A stretch of 64,000 bases of DNA from Polyangia bacterium. GTDB lineage: Bacteria > Myxococcota_A > Polyangia > Nannocystales > Nannocystaceae. The notes under the pieces were generated by a model. It searched no databases, was not told the origin of the DNA, and worked only from the letters and a program-made list of their open reading frames with translations. The position numbers and the translations under genes are program-made. This document shows positions 23,379-31,841 of the stretch, one piece after another. How positions within the stretch are numbered: the first letter of the stretch is position 1; each line of letters opens with the position of its first letter. The stretch covers positions 171,030 through 235,029 of the forward strand of contig JAUHWG010000015.1 of the NCBI GenBank assembly GCA_030424595.1. Direction: 5' to 3'.

Positions 23379-26204
23379 ATGCGTGCCGGCCCCAAGTCCC
23401 GCGCCCGGGGAGATGGCTCAGACCGCGGCCCCGTCCGCGGACCCGCCCGCCAGCTCGCCGGTCTCGCCTCGCGGCGTCCGTGGACCATCGTCCTCTCGGC
23501 GCTGATCGTCGGCGCGCTCGGGCTCTGGTTCGCGCTCCAGCTAAGGGTCGACCAGGAGCTGCGGGTGCTGCTCCCGGAGGACGCCCTCTCGACCTCGCGG
23601 ATCGACGCGCTCAGCGATCGACTCGGCAACCAGTCCGAGCTCTACGTGACCGTCCGGTCGCCCTCGAGGGAGGCGAGCCTCCAGTACGCGGAGAAGCTCG
23701 CCGAGGGCCTGCGCGCGCGGCCTGAGCTGCGCTACGCGCTCTTTCACCTCGACCGCTCCTTCTTCGAGCGCAACGCGCTCCTCTACGTCGACCTCGAGGA
23801 TCTGCTCGACCTGCGCTGCCGCGTGATCGAACGGATCCGCGCTGAGGTGCGCAAGGAGATGGCGCTCTTCCCCGAGGACAACGAGGCCGCGGGCGACGTC
23901 GCGGCCGCAGACGCGGCCCTCAGCGAGAGCGAGCTGCGCGAGCGCTACCAGCTCGACACCCGCCTGCCCGAGTACTACGAGACCGAGACCGACGAGGGGG
24001 CGCTCTTCGTCATCAAGGCGCGGCCGCGGGAGCCGGACACCGACATCGCCTTCGCCCGCAGCCTCTTCGAGGAGGTCGAGGGGCTCGCGGCGAAGCTCGA
24101 GCCGGCGAGCTTTCACCCGGAGATGGAGGTCGGGATCGAGGGCTCCTACGCCGAGCAGAGCCGCCGCGCCGGCGGTCTCCAGGGGGACATCGTCCGCGGC
24201 TCGGCGATCGTCATCGGCCTCTTAATGCTGGTCTTGGCGATCTACTTTCGCGGGGCGCGGGCGGTGGTCCTGATCCTCCTGCCGCTCGTCCTCGCGGTGA
24301 CCTCCGCCCTCGGGATCGCCCGCCTGATCTTCGGCGAGCTGAACCTCGTCTCGGCCTTCATCTTCATCATCCTCATAGGCCTAGGGATCGACTTTGGGAT
24401 CCACGTGCTCGGCCGCTACCGCGACGAGCGGCGGCGGGGGTTGGGCCTCGACGAGGCCCTCGCCGTCACGCTGTCGACGACCAGCGTCTCGACCCTCGCG
24501 GGCGGGCTCTCCACCGCGCTCACCTGCTTCCTCCTGGTGATCGCCGACTTCCGCGGCTTCTCTCAGTTCGGGATCGTCGCCGGGATCGGCGTGCTCATGG
24601 CCCTGCTCGGGGCGCTCGTCGTTCTCCCCGCGCTGATCGTCATCATGGAGCGCGCGCGGCCCTGGCGGATCGCGGCCGACCCGGCGGCGGAGGCCGAGCT
24701 GCTCGCCGACGCAGCCCCGGTCGCGAGGGGGCGCGGTCCGGTCCCGTGGCTCGCGCTCCTGGTCCTCGCCGCGGGCTTGGGCGTCGCTGGGGTCGCGGCC
24801 TCGCACCTCGGCGAGCTCGAGTTTGAGTACGACCTCGGCCGCCTCGACGAGCCGGTGCGACCCAAGAAGAAGAAGGCGGCCAAGCAGGGGCACGAGCCCT
24901 ACCGCAAGGCCGTCGGTCGCAAGACGACCCTCGCGCCTGCGGTCGCCCTCACCGACGATCTCGAGGCGTCCTACGATGTTCACCGTCAGCTCACGGCCCT
25001 GACGCGCCTCACCGAGGAGGAGGTCGAGCTCCTCGCCAGCGGCCAGGAGATCCCGCTGCCGCCGGAGTTTGACGGTTGTGGTCGTCCCCCCGCAGCGGAC
25101 GGCGATGGGAGCGGCGAGGCCACGCCTGAGGGCGCCGACGGGAGCGGCGAGGAGGACGAGAGCGACAACGGCGACAACGACGACAACGACGACAACGACG
25201 ACGAGGGGGTGATCGACGCCGACGAGGATGACCTCCAGGATCCGGCCTTCCTCGCCCTCGCCGAGCGGGCCCGCCTCCACCGCGCCGTCGATCCCGAGGT
25301 TCGTGAGCTGCTCCGCCGCTACCCCGGCGATCGACTGCGGGAGATGCACGACCGTCTCTACGACGCAGCGTCCGTCTTCTCCTTCGTCCCCGAGCTGCAA
25401 GAGGAGAAGCTCGCGGTGATCCGCGACATTCGCCAGCGGATCCGCGAGAAGTCCGGGGTCTTGAGCGACGCCGATCAGGAGCGCCTGAAGACGTGGGAGC
25501 CCTATCTCGAGGTCGACGCCCCGATCACCGCGGAGGCTCTCCCCGAGTGGGTCCGCCTCCAGTTCACGGACGAGGCGGGAGAGCTCGGCCGCTTCGTCGT
25601 CTTCTGGACCAAGGGCGGCAAGTCCGACTACCACAACTCCAAGCGGATCTACGACGCGTTCCTCGACCTCGAGGCGAGCTCGGGGCAGGTCCCGGTCACC
25701 GCTTCCTTCTTCGTGATCCCGGAGATCGTCGACACGATCCGCGGCGACGGTCCGGTGGTCTTGGGCCTCTCCGGCGGGGTTCTCTTCCTCGTCTCGCTGC
25801 TCCTCTTCCGCCGTGTAGGCGGCGCGCTCATCGTTCTAGGCACCGTCGCGTTGGCGCTGGTCTGGCTCGGCGGCCTCCTCTGGCTGCAGGACTGGAAGAT
25901 CAACTTCTTCACCGTGATCGCCTTCCCGCTCCTCGTCGGTATGGGCCAAGACGACGCGATCCACATCCTCCACCGTCAACAGGAGGGCTCGCGCCTAGGC
26001 GTCGTCCTCCGCGAGACCGGGGGGGCTGTCCTGATGACGACGGTGACGACGGTGCTCGGCTACGGCGGAATGGTCTTCGCCGATCACCTCGGTCTCTACT
26101 CCCTCGGCTTCACCGCGGCCTCGGGGATGGTGCTCTGCTTTGTCGCCTCGGTCGCGGTTCTCCCGGCGGGGCTGAGGGTCGCCCGTTGGGTCCGCGGCGG
26201 CTGA
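23379..26204 (+). CDS. RND/MMPL family transporter
   Basis: 941 residues. One helix near 34-53 precedes a large periplasmic loop, then a helix bundle with FIFIILIGLGIDFGIHVLGRYRDE, then a second loop and bundle with FFTVIAFPLLVGMGQDDAIHILHR. The paired GxDFGI / GQDDAIHI motifs and two-fold symmetry are those of MMPL and HpnN-type exporters, which move lipids such as hopanoids or mycolates by proton exchange. The second loop carries an acidic low-complexity stretch (about 585-620, Asp/Asn/Glu). The substrate is unknown. The neighbouring lipoprotein gene lies 77 nt downstream and could be co-transcribed. Confidence 0.9.
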   Translation: MRAGPKSRARGDGSDRGPVRGPARQLAGLASRRPWTIVLSALIVGALGLWFALQLRVDQELRVLLPEDALSTSRIDALSDRLGNQSELYVTVRSPSREASLQYAEKLAEGLRARPELRYALFHLDRSFFERNALLYVDLEDLLDLRCRVIERIRAEVRKEMALFPEDNEAAGDVAAADAALSESELRERYQLDTRLPEYYETETDEGALFVIKARPREPDTDIAFARSLFEEVEGLAAKLEPASFHPEMEVGIEGSYAEQSRRAGGLQGDIVRGSAIVIGLLMLVLAIYFRGARAVVLILLPLVLAVTSALGIARLIFGELNLVSAFIFIILIGLGIDFGIHVLGRYRDERRRGLGLDEALAVTLSTTSVSTLAGGLSTALTCFLLVIADFRGFSQFGIVAGIGVLMALLGALVVLPALIVIMERARPWRIAADPAAEAELLADAAPVARGRGPVPWLALLVLAAGLGVAGVAASHLGELEFEYDLGRLDEPVRPKKKKAAKQGHEPYRKAVGRKTTLAPAVALTDDLEASYDVHRQLTALTRLTEEEVELLASGQEIPLPPEFDGCGRPPAADGDGSGEATPEGADGSGEEDESDNGDNDDNDDNDDEGVIDADEDDLQDPAFLALAERARLHRAVDPEVRELLRRYPGDRLREMHDRLYDAASVFSFVPELQEEKLAVIRDIRQRIREKSGVLSDADQERLKTWEPYLEVDAPITAEALPEWVRLQFTDEAGELGRFVVFWTKGGKSDYHNSKRIYDAFLDLEASSGQVPVTASFFVIPEIVDTIRGDGPVVLGLSGGVLFLVSLLLFRRVGGALIVLGTVALALVWLGGLLWLQDWKINFFTVIAFPLLVGMGQDDAIHILHRQQEGSRLGVVLRETGGAVLMTTVTTVLGYGGMVFADHLGLYSLGFTAASGMVLCFVASVAVLPAGLRVARWVRGG

Positions 26205-26281
26205 GCCGTGGCTCGGCGCTGAGGCGGTGAGGGGCCGTCGCCCGTGTGCTCCGCTGGGATGACTTGGGGTAAGGTCGCGCC

Positions 26282-27049
26282 ATGTCCACGAAGGGATCCT
26301 CGCGCTCACTCATCGCCGCCCGACCCCAGCTCCCGGTCGGAGCGCTCGTCAGCGTCGTCGCCGTTGTCGTCATCTCGGGCTGCTCGCCCTCGACCGAGCC
26401 CAAGAAGGCCGAGCTGGCGGCCTCCTCGGATCCCGCCGAGGGGGCCGCCGACGCGGTCAAGAGCCCGGCGCCGATCCTCGCGAAGGCGCCTGAAGAGGAG
26501 GCCGAGCGGGCGCCCGAGGAGCCCGCGGTCAAGCCGAGCGAAGGATCGCTGCCGCCGGTCGACGCCCGCATGGCGAAGGCGCTCGCGGAGGCGCTGCGCA
26601 GCGTTGAGGACGGCAGCGCCGCGCGTGCGGCCGCCGAGGGTCTGGCGGAGCTCGAGGCGCAGCGGATGCCGGAGTACCTGACGACCGCCCTCAAGGACTA
26701 CGCCCGGGCCGCCCCGGAGCAGCGGTCGATGGTGGTCTCGCGGGAGATCGGCACCGAGGACGGACAGAAGGCCTGGGACAGCGCCTGCGCCGGCGGGATC
26801 GTCGTCTTTCAAGAGGTCGCGGTCGCGGCCCCCGAGGCGAAGGCTGGGATCCTCTTCGAGCGCTGTAACCTCGGCCGCTTCGGCCTCTTCGACGCGGAGG
26901 CCGCGGCCTCTGCGGATCCTTCGGCGCTCCTCTTGGCGACGATGGCCGCCGATCACCTCCAGAGCAACAGCTCGATGAGCGAGGATGAGGGCTACGCGAT
27001 CACCAAGCTCACTGTCCCGCCCGGCGATGGGGGGGAGAGCGACCGGTGA
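26282..27049 (+). CDS. Lipoprotein of unknown function
   Basis: 255 residues. A long N-terminal region leads to a lipobox VISGC (Cys34), then an Ala/Glu/Pro-rich linker to about residue 95, then a helical region. The last hundred residues contain two Cys (WDSACAGGIVVFQE and FERCNLGRFGLFD) that could pair. I do not recognise a family. Its stop overlaps the next start by 4 nt (GTGA), so the two are translationally coupled. It lies directly after the RND exporter gene. Confidence 0.78.
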   Translation: MSTKGSSRSLIAARPQLPVGALVSVVAVVVISGCSPSTEPKKAELAASSDPAEGAADAVKSPAPILAKAPEEEAERAPEEPAVKPSEGSLPPVDARMAKALAEALRSVEDGSAARAAAEGLAELEAQRMPEYLTTALKDYARAAPEQRSMVVSREIGTEDGQKAWDSACAGGIVVFQEVAVAAPEAKAGILFERCNLGRFGLFDAEAAASADPSALLLATMAADHLQSNSSMSEDEGYAITKLTVPPGDGGESDR

Positions 27050-27333
27050 GCGAGGTGTCGTGGAGCCGGCCGAAGCTCGCCGCGCTCGGCTTCCTCGGTC
27101 ATGCGCCGGGGCTCAAGCTCGTCGCGCGCGCGCGCTTTTGCCGACGCTTCGTCCGGGTGAACCTCGTCGCGGTCAGCCTGACCCTCGCGGCGATGGCCGT
27201 CGCCGGTCTCTTGGCGCCGGCGGGCGCCGGCGGGCGCTGGGTCTTCGTCGTCTGGTTGGCGCTCCACTTCGCCTGGAGCACGATCCTGAGCGGTTGGATC
27301 CTCCGCGGCGAGCCCTTTGAGCCGGGCGCCTGA
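27046..27333 (+). CDS. Small membrane protein of unknown function
   Basis: 95 residues with two hydrophobic segments (NLVAVSLTLAAMAVAGLLA and WVFVVWLALHFAWSTILSGW) and a basic stretch before the first. The GTG start overlaps the lipoprotein stop. The pairing with a lipoprotein and an exporter suggests an envelope role, but no family is recognised. Confidence 0.72.
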   Translation: MSEVSWSRPKLAALGFLGHAPGLKLVARARFCRRFVRVNLVAVSLTLAAMAVAGLLAPAGAGGRWVFVVWLALHFAWSTILSGWILRGEPFEPGA

Positions 27334-27374
27334 CGCCGGCGTGGTCGCGCCGCATCGTCGGCGCCAGGTCGTCG

Positions 27375-28505
27375 CTAGTCGTTGGCCTTGAAGACCATCA
27401 GCGTGCCGTCGTGGAGGAGCGAAGCGCCGGTCATCGCCGGGCTCGGCGGCGCGTTCGGGCGGGTGAAGGGCTCGTAGGCGTCGTAGGGGTGGGTCGCCAA
27501 GAAGTCATCGCATTGGCCGCCGTAGTCGCGGAGCCGGATCGTGTCGGCGACGACGATGAAGCCCATGTAGGCCTTCATCAGCGACTCGTCGGCGATCCCG
27601 TCGCAGCCGCCGAGGAGGACTTGATGCCAGCCCGGGCTGCCCTCGGCGTCGAACCAGATCCCGCGGACGTCGGCGGGATCGGGCGCGTGCGGGCCCATCC
27701 AGTCCTCGTCGTCGTCACAGCAGGGGCCCTCCTCGACGAAGACCGCGGCCCCTTCGTCGGCGTCAAACTTGAAGGCCCAGAAGTCCTCGTCGCTGTAGAG
27801 GTAGACGGACTCGGCGGAGCTCGGCGCTTGGCCGAAGAGCAGCCCGTCGTTGATCGACACAGCCCCCTCCAGGTTCTGCTCGGTGGTCTCGTCGAAGATG
27901 TCCTGCCGATCGCCGCGGGCGATCCAGATCAGGCTCGAGAGGTCGAGCACGTGGTACTCCTTCTCGGTCAGGACGTAGGCCAGCCTCTTGCTGGCGACGT
28001 CAAAGGCCGCCTGGATCGGATCGTCGGGCATGAGGTCGACGCCGCCGTTGAGGGCGAGCGGTCGCGCCTCCCACTCATCGGCCCCCTCGGCCAGGATCCA
28101 CACCCCGCAGGTGTTCTCGTCGGCGACGCAGGTCCACTCGCCCCACCCGCAGGCGTCGTCGCAGACCCGCTGCTCCTCACCACAGCCGCCGCCGCAGGCG
28201 GCTCCGGAGTCGACCTGGCCCGGCTCGCACTCGGGGTTCAGGTCGCAGCTCGGGGCGGCGGTCGTCGTGCCCGCGGTCGAGGTCGCGGTCGGATCCGTGG
28301 GAGAGGTCCCGCCCTCGCTCGTCCCCTCGGTGGCAGAGTCCTCTCCTGTGGTCGAGGAGGTGACCGACGTCGACGACGAGGTCTCCGCTGAGGTGGTCCC
28401 CTGGCTCGCGCTCGCCCCCGCCGAGCTCCCCTCCTGATCGCTGAAGCAGCCGCTCAGCGAGAGGACGACGAGCGCTCCGTGGGCCTGCCATGTCCGTCGA
28501 GCCAT
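27375..28505 (-). CDS. Stalked lipoprotein of unknown function
   Basis: 376 residues. The signal ends with lipobox LSGC (Cys20), followed by a Ser/Thr-rich stalk to about residue 80. A Cys-rich knot follows (CDLNPECEPGQVDSGAACGG and CGEEQRVCDDACGWGEWTC), then about 230 residues with repeated Trp/Asp motifs and an EGPCCDDDED loop, possibly a propeller. The CGWGEWTC pattern recurs in exported myxobacterial proteins. Function unknown. Convergent with the small membrane protein gene. Confidence 0.8.
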   Translation of the reverse strand: MARRTWQAHGALVVLSLSGCFSDQEGSSAGASASQGTTSAETSSSTSVTSSTTGEDSATEGTSEGGTSPTDPTATSTAGTTTAAPSCDLNPECEPGQVDSGAACGGGCGEEQRVCDDACGWGEWTCVADENTCGVWILAEGADEWEARPLALNGGVDLMPDDPIQAAFDVASKRLAYVLTEKEYHVLDLSSLIWIARGDRQDIFDETTEQNLEGAVSINDGLLFGQAPSSAESVYLYSDEDFWAFKFDADEGAAVFVEEGPCCDDDEDWMGPHAPDPADVRGIWFDAEGSPGWHQVLLGGCDGIADESLMKAYMGFIVVADTIRLRDYGGQCDDFLATHPYDAYEPFTRPNAPPSPAMTGASLLHDGTLMVFKAND

Positions 28506-28840
28506 GTTGGCAGCCTAGCGCACTCGTCGCGATCGTCGCAGCGGGCAAGCGGTCGTGGGGACATTCTCGAGCGCCCCGGCCTCGCAGGTCTCTCCGGCGC
28601 AGGAGAGCGGTCGCTTGAGGACGTCGCAGGCGGAGGGTCGCGCGTCTCTCCGCGCCGGGCTCCCCTCGCTAGGCCCCGCTGCCCCCCGAAGACCCGCATC
28701 AACCCAAAGAGCGAGGCAGCCCGGCGGCTTGTCGGTTCTGGGGAAGGCGGCTAGAGTCGCCCCTCGATGAGGTGGTCCGAATCGCGCCCTCCGCAGCGAG
28801 CCCGGCTGCGCTCCTCCGGCCGCGGGGAGGCGGGGAGGCG
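28506..28840. other. Divergent intergenic region without a gene
   Basis: The region separates the minus-strand lipoprotein gene from the MlaE permease gene and should hold both promoters. Open frames here are short and biased. The only clear signal is GGGGAGGCG directly before the permease ATG, which decides that start. Confidence 0.5.
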
Positions 28841-29602
28841 ATGAGCAACCCCCTCGTGCGGGCGATCGAGACCATCGGCGCGGTCTTCCGGTTCACGTTG
28901 CAGCTCGGACGCTGCATCCTCACCGGTCCGCGGTACTTCCGCGAGACGATCCGGGTGATGGAGCTGCTCGCCCGCCGCTGCCTCGTCCCGGTCGGGCTCG
29001 CGGTCGCGCCGGTCGCGGGGGTGATCGCCCTCCAGGGCGTCCAGGCCTTCCGCGAGTACGGGGTCGAGGGTCTCCTCTCGTCGATGCTCGCGACCTCAAT
29101 CCTGCGCCAGTACAGCCCGACCCTCGCGTCGATCATGGTCGCGGCCCAGGCGGGCTCGTCGATCGCCGCGCGGATCGGGACGATGAAGGTCCGCGGTCAG
29201 ATCGACGCCCTCGCGGTGATGTCGGTCGACCCGCTCCGCTACGTCGTCGTCCCTGGCCTCATCGCCTGCATGGTCGTCACCCCGCTGCTCAACGTGATCG
29301 CGACCTTCCTCGGGATCGTCAGCGGTTGGTTCTTCGCGGTGCCGGTCGCCGGGATCAACGACGGCGCCTTCTTCGACAACCTTTATTCGCAGGTCTCGCC
29401 GCTCGACCTCTGGATCGGCATGGGCAAGTGCGCGTTCTATGGCGCTGGCGTCGGCCTCATCGCCGGCTATGTCGGCATGGCGACCAGCGGCGGCGCTGCT
29501 GGGGTGGGCCGCGCCGCCAACCGCACCGTCGTCTACACGATCATCCTCATCCTCGTCGCCGACTTCGTGATCGGCACCCTCCTCCTGAACCAGGGGCTCT
29601 GA
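28841..29602 (+). CDS. MlaE family ABC transporter permease (first of two)
   Basis: 253 residues from the ATG with GGGGAGGCG just upstream; the longer frame adds a non-family leader. The sequence follows the MlaE/YrbE fold: an amphipathic N-terminal helix, about five membrane helices, and the family core QYSPTLASIMVAAQAGSSIAARIGTMKV, where E. coli MlaE has a similar GxxxxAxxGTM block. MlaE permeases work with an MlaF ATPase and an MCE protein in phospholipid traffic between membranes. Here a second permease follows after 4 nt, but no ATPase or MCE gene is adjacent. Confidence 0.9.
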   Translation: MSNPLVRAIETIGAVFRFTLQLGRCILTGPRYFRETIRVMELLARRCLVPVGLAVAPVAGVIALQGVQAFREYGVEGLLSSMLATSILRQYSPTLASIMVAAQAGSSIAARIGTMKVRGQIDALAVMSVDPLRYVVVPGLIACMVVTPLLNVIATFLGIVSGWFFAVPVAGINDGAFFDNLYSQVSPLDLWIGMGKCAFYGAGVGLIAGYVGMATSGGAAGVGRAANRTVVYTIILILVADFVIGTLLLNQGL

Positions 29603-29606
29603 GCGG

Positions 29607-30371
29607 ATGGGCGAGATCCGTACCTGGGTGGTCGAGTCGCTGGCGATGGTCCGCGACTTCGCCGTCTTCATGCGCCGCGCGCTCCGGGCCCAGATGCGGC
29701 CGCCGCCCTTCGGCGAGCTCGTCCGTCACGCCAGCGACGCTGGCGTCGGCAGCGTTCTCCTGGTCACGGTCCTCATCACCTTCACCGGCATGGGGCTGAC
29801 GGTCCAGGGCTACAGCGCCTTCGCGAAGTTCGGCGGCGAGGACATGCTCGGCGCCTTCGTCGGCATCGGCGGGGTCCGGGAGCTCTACCCGGTGATGGCG
29901 GGGATCATCGTCGGCGCGCGGATCGGCGCGAACCTGGCCGCGAACCTGGCGACGATGCAGATCTCCGAGCAGGTCGAGGCCCTCGAGGTCATGGGCGTCG
30001 ACCCGATGCACTTCCTCGTCGCTCCGCGCCTGTGGGCGGTGACCCTGATGGTCCCGGTGCTCTGCGCCTACGCGATCGCGATCGGCCTCGGCGCGAGCTA
30101 CTTCGCCGCCGTCGCCCAGCTCGACCTCAACGGCGGGACCTTCATCGACCAGCTCCGGGCCAACGTCCAGTGGAGCGATCTGGCCGCGGGCGTGCTCAAG
30201 GGGCTCGTCTTCGGCTGGCTCGTCGCCTGCATCGCCTGCTTCCACGGCTACAGCGCGAAGAAGCGTGACGGCGCGGAGGGGGTCGGGATCGCGACCAACC
30301 GGTCGATCGTCCAGGCTGCGGTCGCGTGCATCGTCTTCAACATGATCCTCTCGGCGATCATGTACATCTGA
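29607..30371 (+). CDS. MlaE family ABC transporter permease (second of two)
   Basis: 254 residues, same fold as its neighbour: N-terminal amphipathic helix, then GIGGVRELYPVMAGIIVGARIGANLAANLATMQISEQVEALEVMGVDP, the MlaE signature with the EQVEAL helix and the GVDP turn. It starts 4 nt after the first permease stop, so the two are an operon and could form a heterodimeric permease. Missing partners (MlaF-like ATPase, MlaD-like MCE) must be elsewhere if the pair is active. The next gene is an FHA regulator 248 nt downstream. Confidence 0.92.
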   Translation: MGEIRTWVVESLAMVRDFAVFMRRALRAQMRPPPFGELVRHASDAGVGSVLLVTVLITFTGMGLTVQGYSAFAKFGGEDMLGAFVGIGGVRELYPVMAGIIVGARIGANLAANLATMQISEQVEALEVMGVDPMHFLVAPRLWAVTLMVPVLCAYAIAIGLGASYFAAVAQLDLNGGTFIDQLRANVQWSDLAAGVLKGLVFGWLVACIACFHGYSAKKRDGAEGVGIATNRSIVQAAVACIVFNMILSAIMYI

Positions 30372-30619
30372 GGGATCGCGGGCCCCTGCGCGGCCGTCGA
30401 CGCCTGCGAGGCGATGGGGCTCGGCCGCGCGCGGCGCTCTCCACCTCTGGTCCGTCGCTGATGGTCGTGCTCGCGCTGCTCGATCGCCGACCCCGGGAGC
30501 ACGGGCGTGGGGAGGCGGCGGTCCCGAGGGGGCGAACTTGGGCGACCAGAGGGGATCGTCGCCCGTAGCCCGAGGGGGGCGCCTTGACAGGTCTGAGGGG
30601 CCCTGCCTAGCGTCCCAAG

Positions 30620-31603
30620 GTGTCGCGCTGGCGCTTGGAGTTTGTCGCGGGGGATCAGCTCTATCTCCGGCGGGCGGTCGTGGTCGTCGGTCGCAGCGCC
30701 TCCTGCGACGTCGTGCTCGACGACCCTGCGGTCTCTCGTCGCCAGCTCCTCCTCCACGTCACGGCGGAGGGGGTGGTCTTGGCGAACGTCGGTCGACAGG
30801 GGGTCTCCTGCAACGGGGTCGAGATCGACGAGTCGGCCTTGGCCGGGGATGGCGACGCGATCGGGATCGGCGGCGAGCCCTTCGCGGTGCTCCGTCGGAC
30901 GACGCTCGAGGGCGCGGAGAGCCGCTGGATCCTCCGCCTCGACGGAGGCCTCGCGCTCAAGCTGCGGCGCACGCCCTTCACCGTCGGCGGCGGTCCGACC
31001 GACGACCTCAGCGTCGACGGCTGGCCCGCGGGGGCGCTGACCCTGCACGACGTCGACACCGGGATCATCGTCGAGCTCGGGGCCGGATCGGAGGGGCTGC
31101 TGCGCGGCGGGGAGCGGGCCGCCTTCGACTCGGACGGCTTCGCCCGCGTCGCCGTCGGCGGCGTGATCCTCGTCGGCGGTCGACGCTTCTCGATCATCCA
31201 GGGGGACGCGCGGCTCGAGGGGAGCACGGAGATCGGCGGCACCCCGCCCCGCTCCGAGGTCCGCCTGGAGGCCTACAAGCGCGGCGGGGTGCTGAGCCTC
31301 GGTCGCGGCGGCGAGGCGACCGAGGTCTTCCTCGCGGAGCGGCGCTTCGCCCTCCTCCGGGCGCTCTTCGCCCCCGCAAAGCCGGCGGTCGCGGGGGACC
31401 TGATCGGCGTCGACGACCTCTGTGAGAGGATCTGGCCCGACGATCCGAGCAAGGACGAGAGCGACTTCAACGTCCTCCTCTACCGCGTGCGTCGGGATCT
31501 CCTGCGCGCGGGGATCGACGCCAGCGAGGTGATCGAGCGGGCCCGGGGTGCGGGGATGGTCCGCGCCCCGCTCGGGGAGAGCGCGCGGGTCGTCATCGTC
31601 TAG
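30620..31603 (+). CDS. FHA-domain protein with C-terminal winged helix
   Basis: 327 residues. Residues about 15-90 are an FHA domain (VVVGRSASCDVVLDDPAVSRRQ with GR at 24-25, then CNGVEID); the usual SRxxH ends in Gln here, so phosphothreonine binding may be altered. Residues about 105-200 look like a second, weaker FHA-like unit (FTVGGGPTDDLSVDGW). Residues about 236-316 fit an OmpR-type winged helix (RFALLRALF, then DLCERIWPDD, then NVLLYRVRRDLLRAGI). It therefore looks like a DNA-binding regulator with FHA input in place of a receiver domain, plausibly reading kinase output. The start is GTG. Confidence 0.82.
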   Translation: MSRWRLEFVAGDQLYLRRAVVVVGRSASCDVVLDDPAVSRRQLLLHVTAEGVVLANVGRQGVSCNGVEIDESALAGDGDAIGIGGEPFAVLRRTTLEGAESRWILRLDGGLALKLRRTPFTVGGGPTDDLSVDGWPAGALTLHDVDTGIIVELGAGSEGLLRGGERAAFDSDGFARVAVGGVILVGGRRFSIIQGDARLEGSTEIGGTPPRSEVRLEAYKRGGVLSLGRGGEATEVFLAERRFALLRALFAPAKPAVAGDLIGVDDLCERIWPDDPSKDESDFNVLLYRVRRDLLRAGIDASEVIERARGAGMVRAPLGESARVVIV

Positions 31604-31605
31604 GA

Positions 31606-31745
31606 GGCCGCGGCAAGAGCCCCCGCGCCTCTCGCTCGCCCCGTCCGCCTCGGCTCCTCCAGAGCCTGCTCAAGAGCCCTGTACGTCAGCGCCTCGTCGA
31701 GGCCAAGAGGGCCGACGATCGCGACGCGAGCCCAGCCCGTCGTCT
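31606..31745. repeat. Palindromic intergenic element, copy D (diverged)
   Basis: The left end GGCCGCGGCAAGAGC and the interior CTCGTCGAGGCCAAGAGGGC and CGACGATCGCGACGCGAG align with the full-length copies, but the right end is truncated. It fills the gap between two convergent genes (FHA regulator and FG-GAP hydrolase). Confidence 0.6.
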
Positions 31746-31841
31746 GCCGCGTCGCTTGGAGGTTGGCGCAGAGGAAAAGGAAGAGGCTCGCCCCGGACAC
31801 GTCTTGGCGTGTCGTCGGGGCGAGCCTCTGGGAGGTCGACG

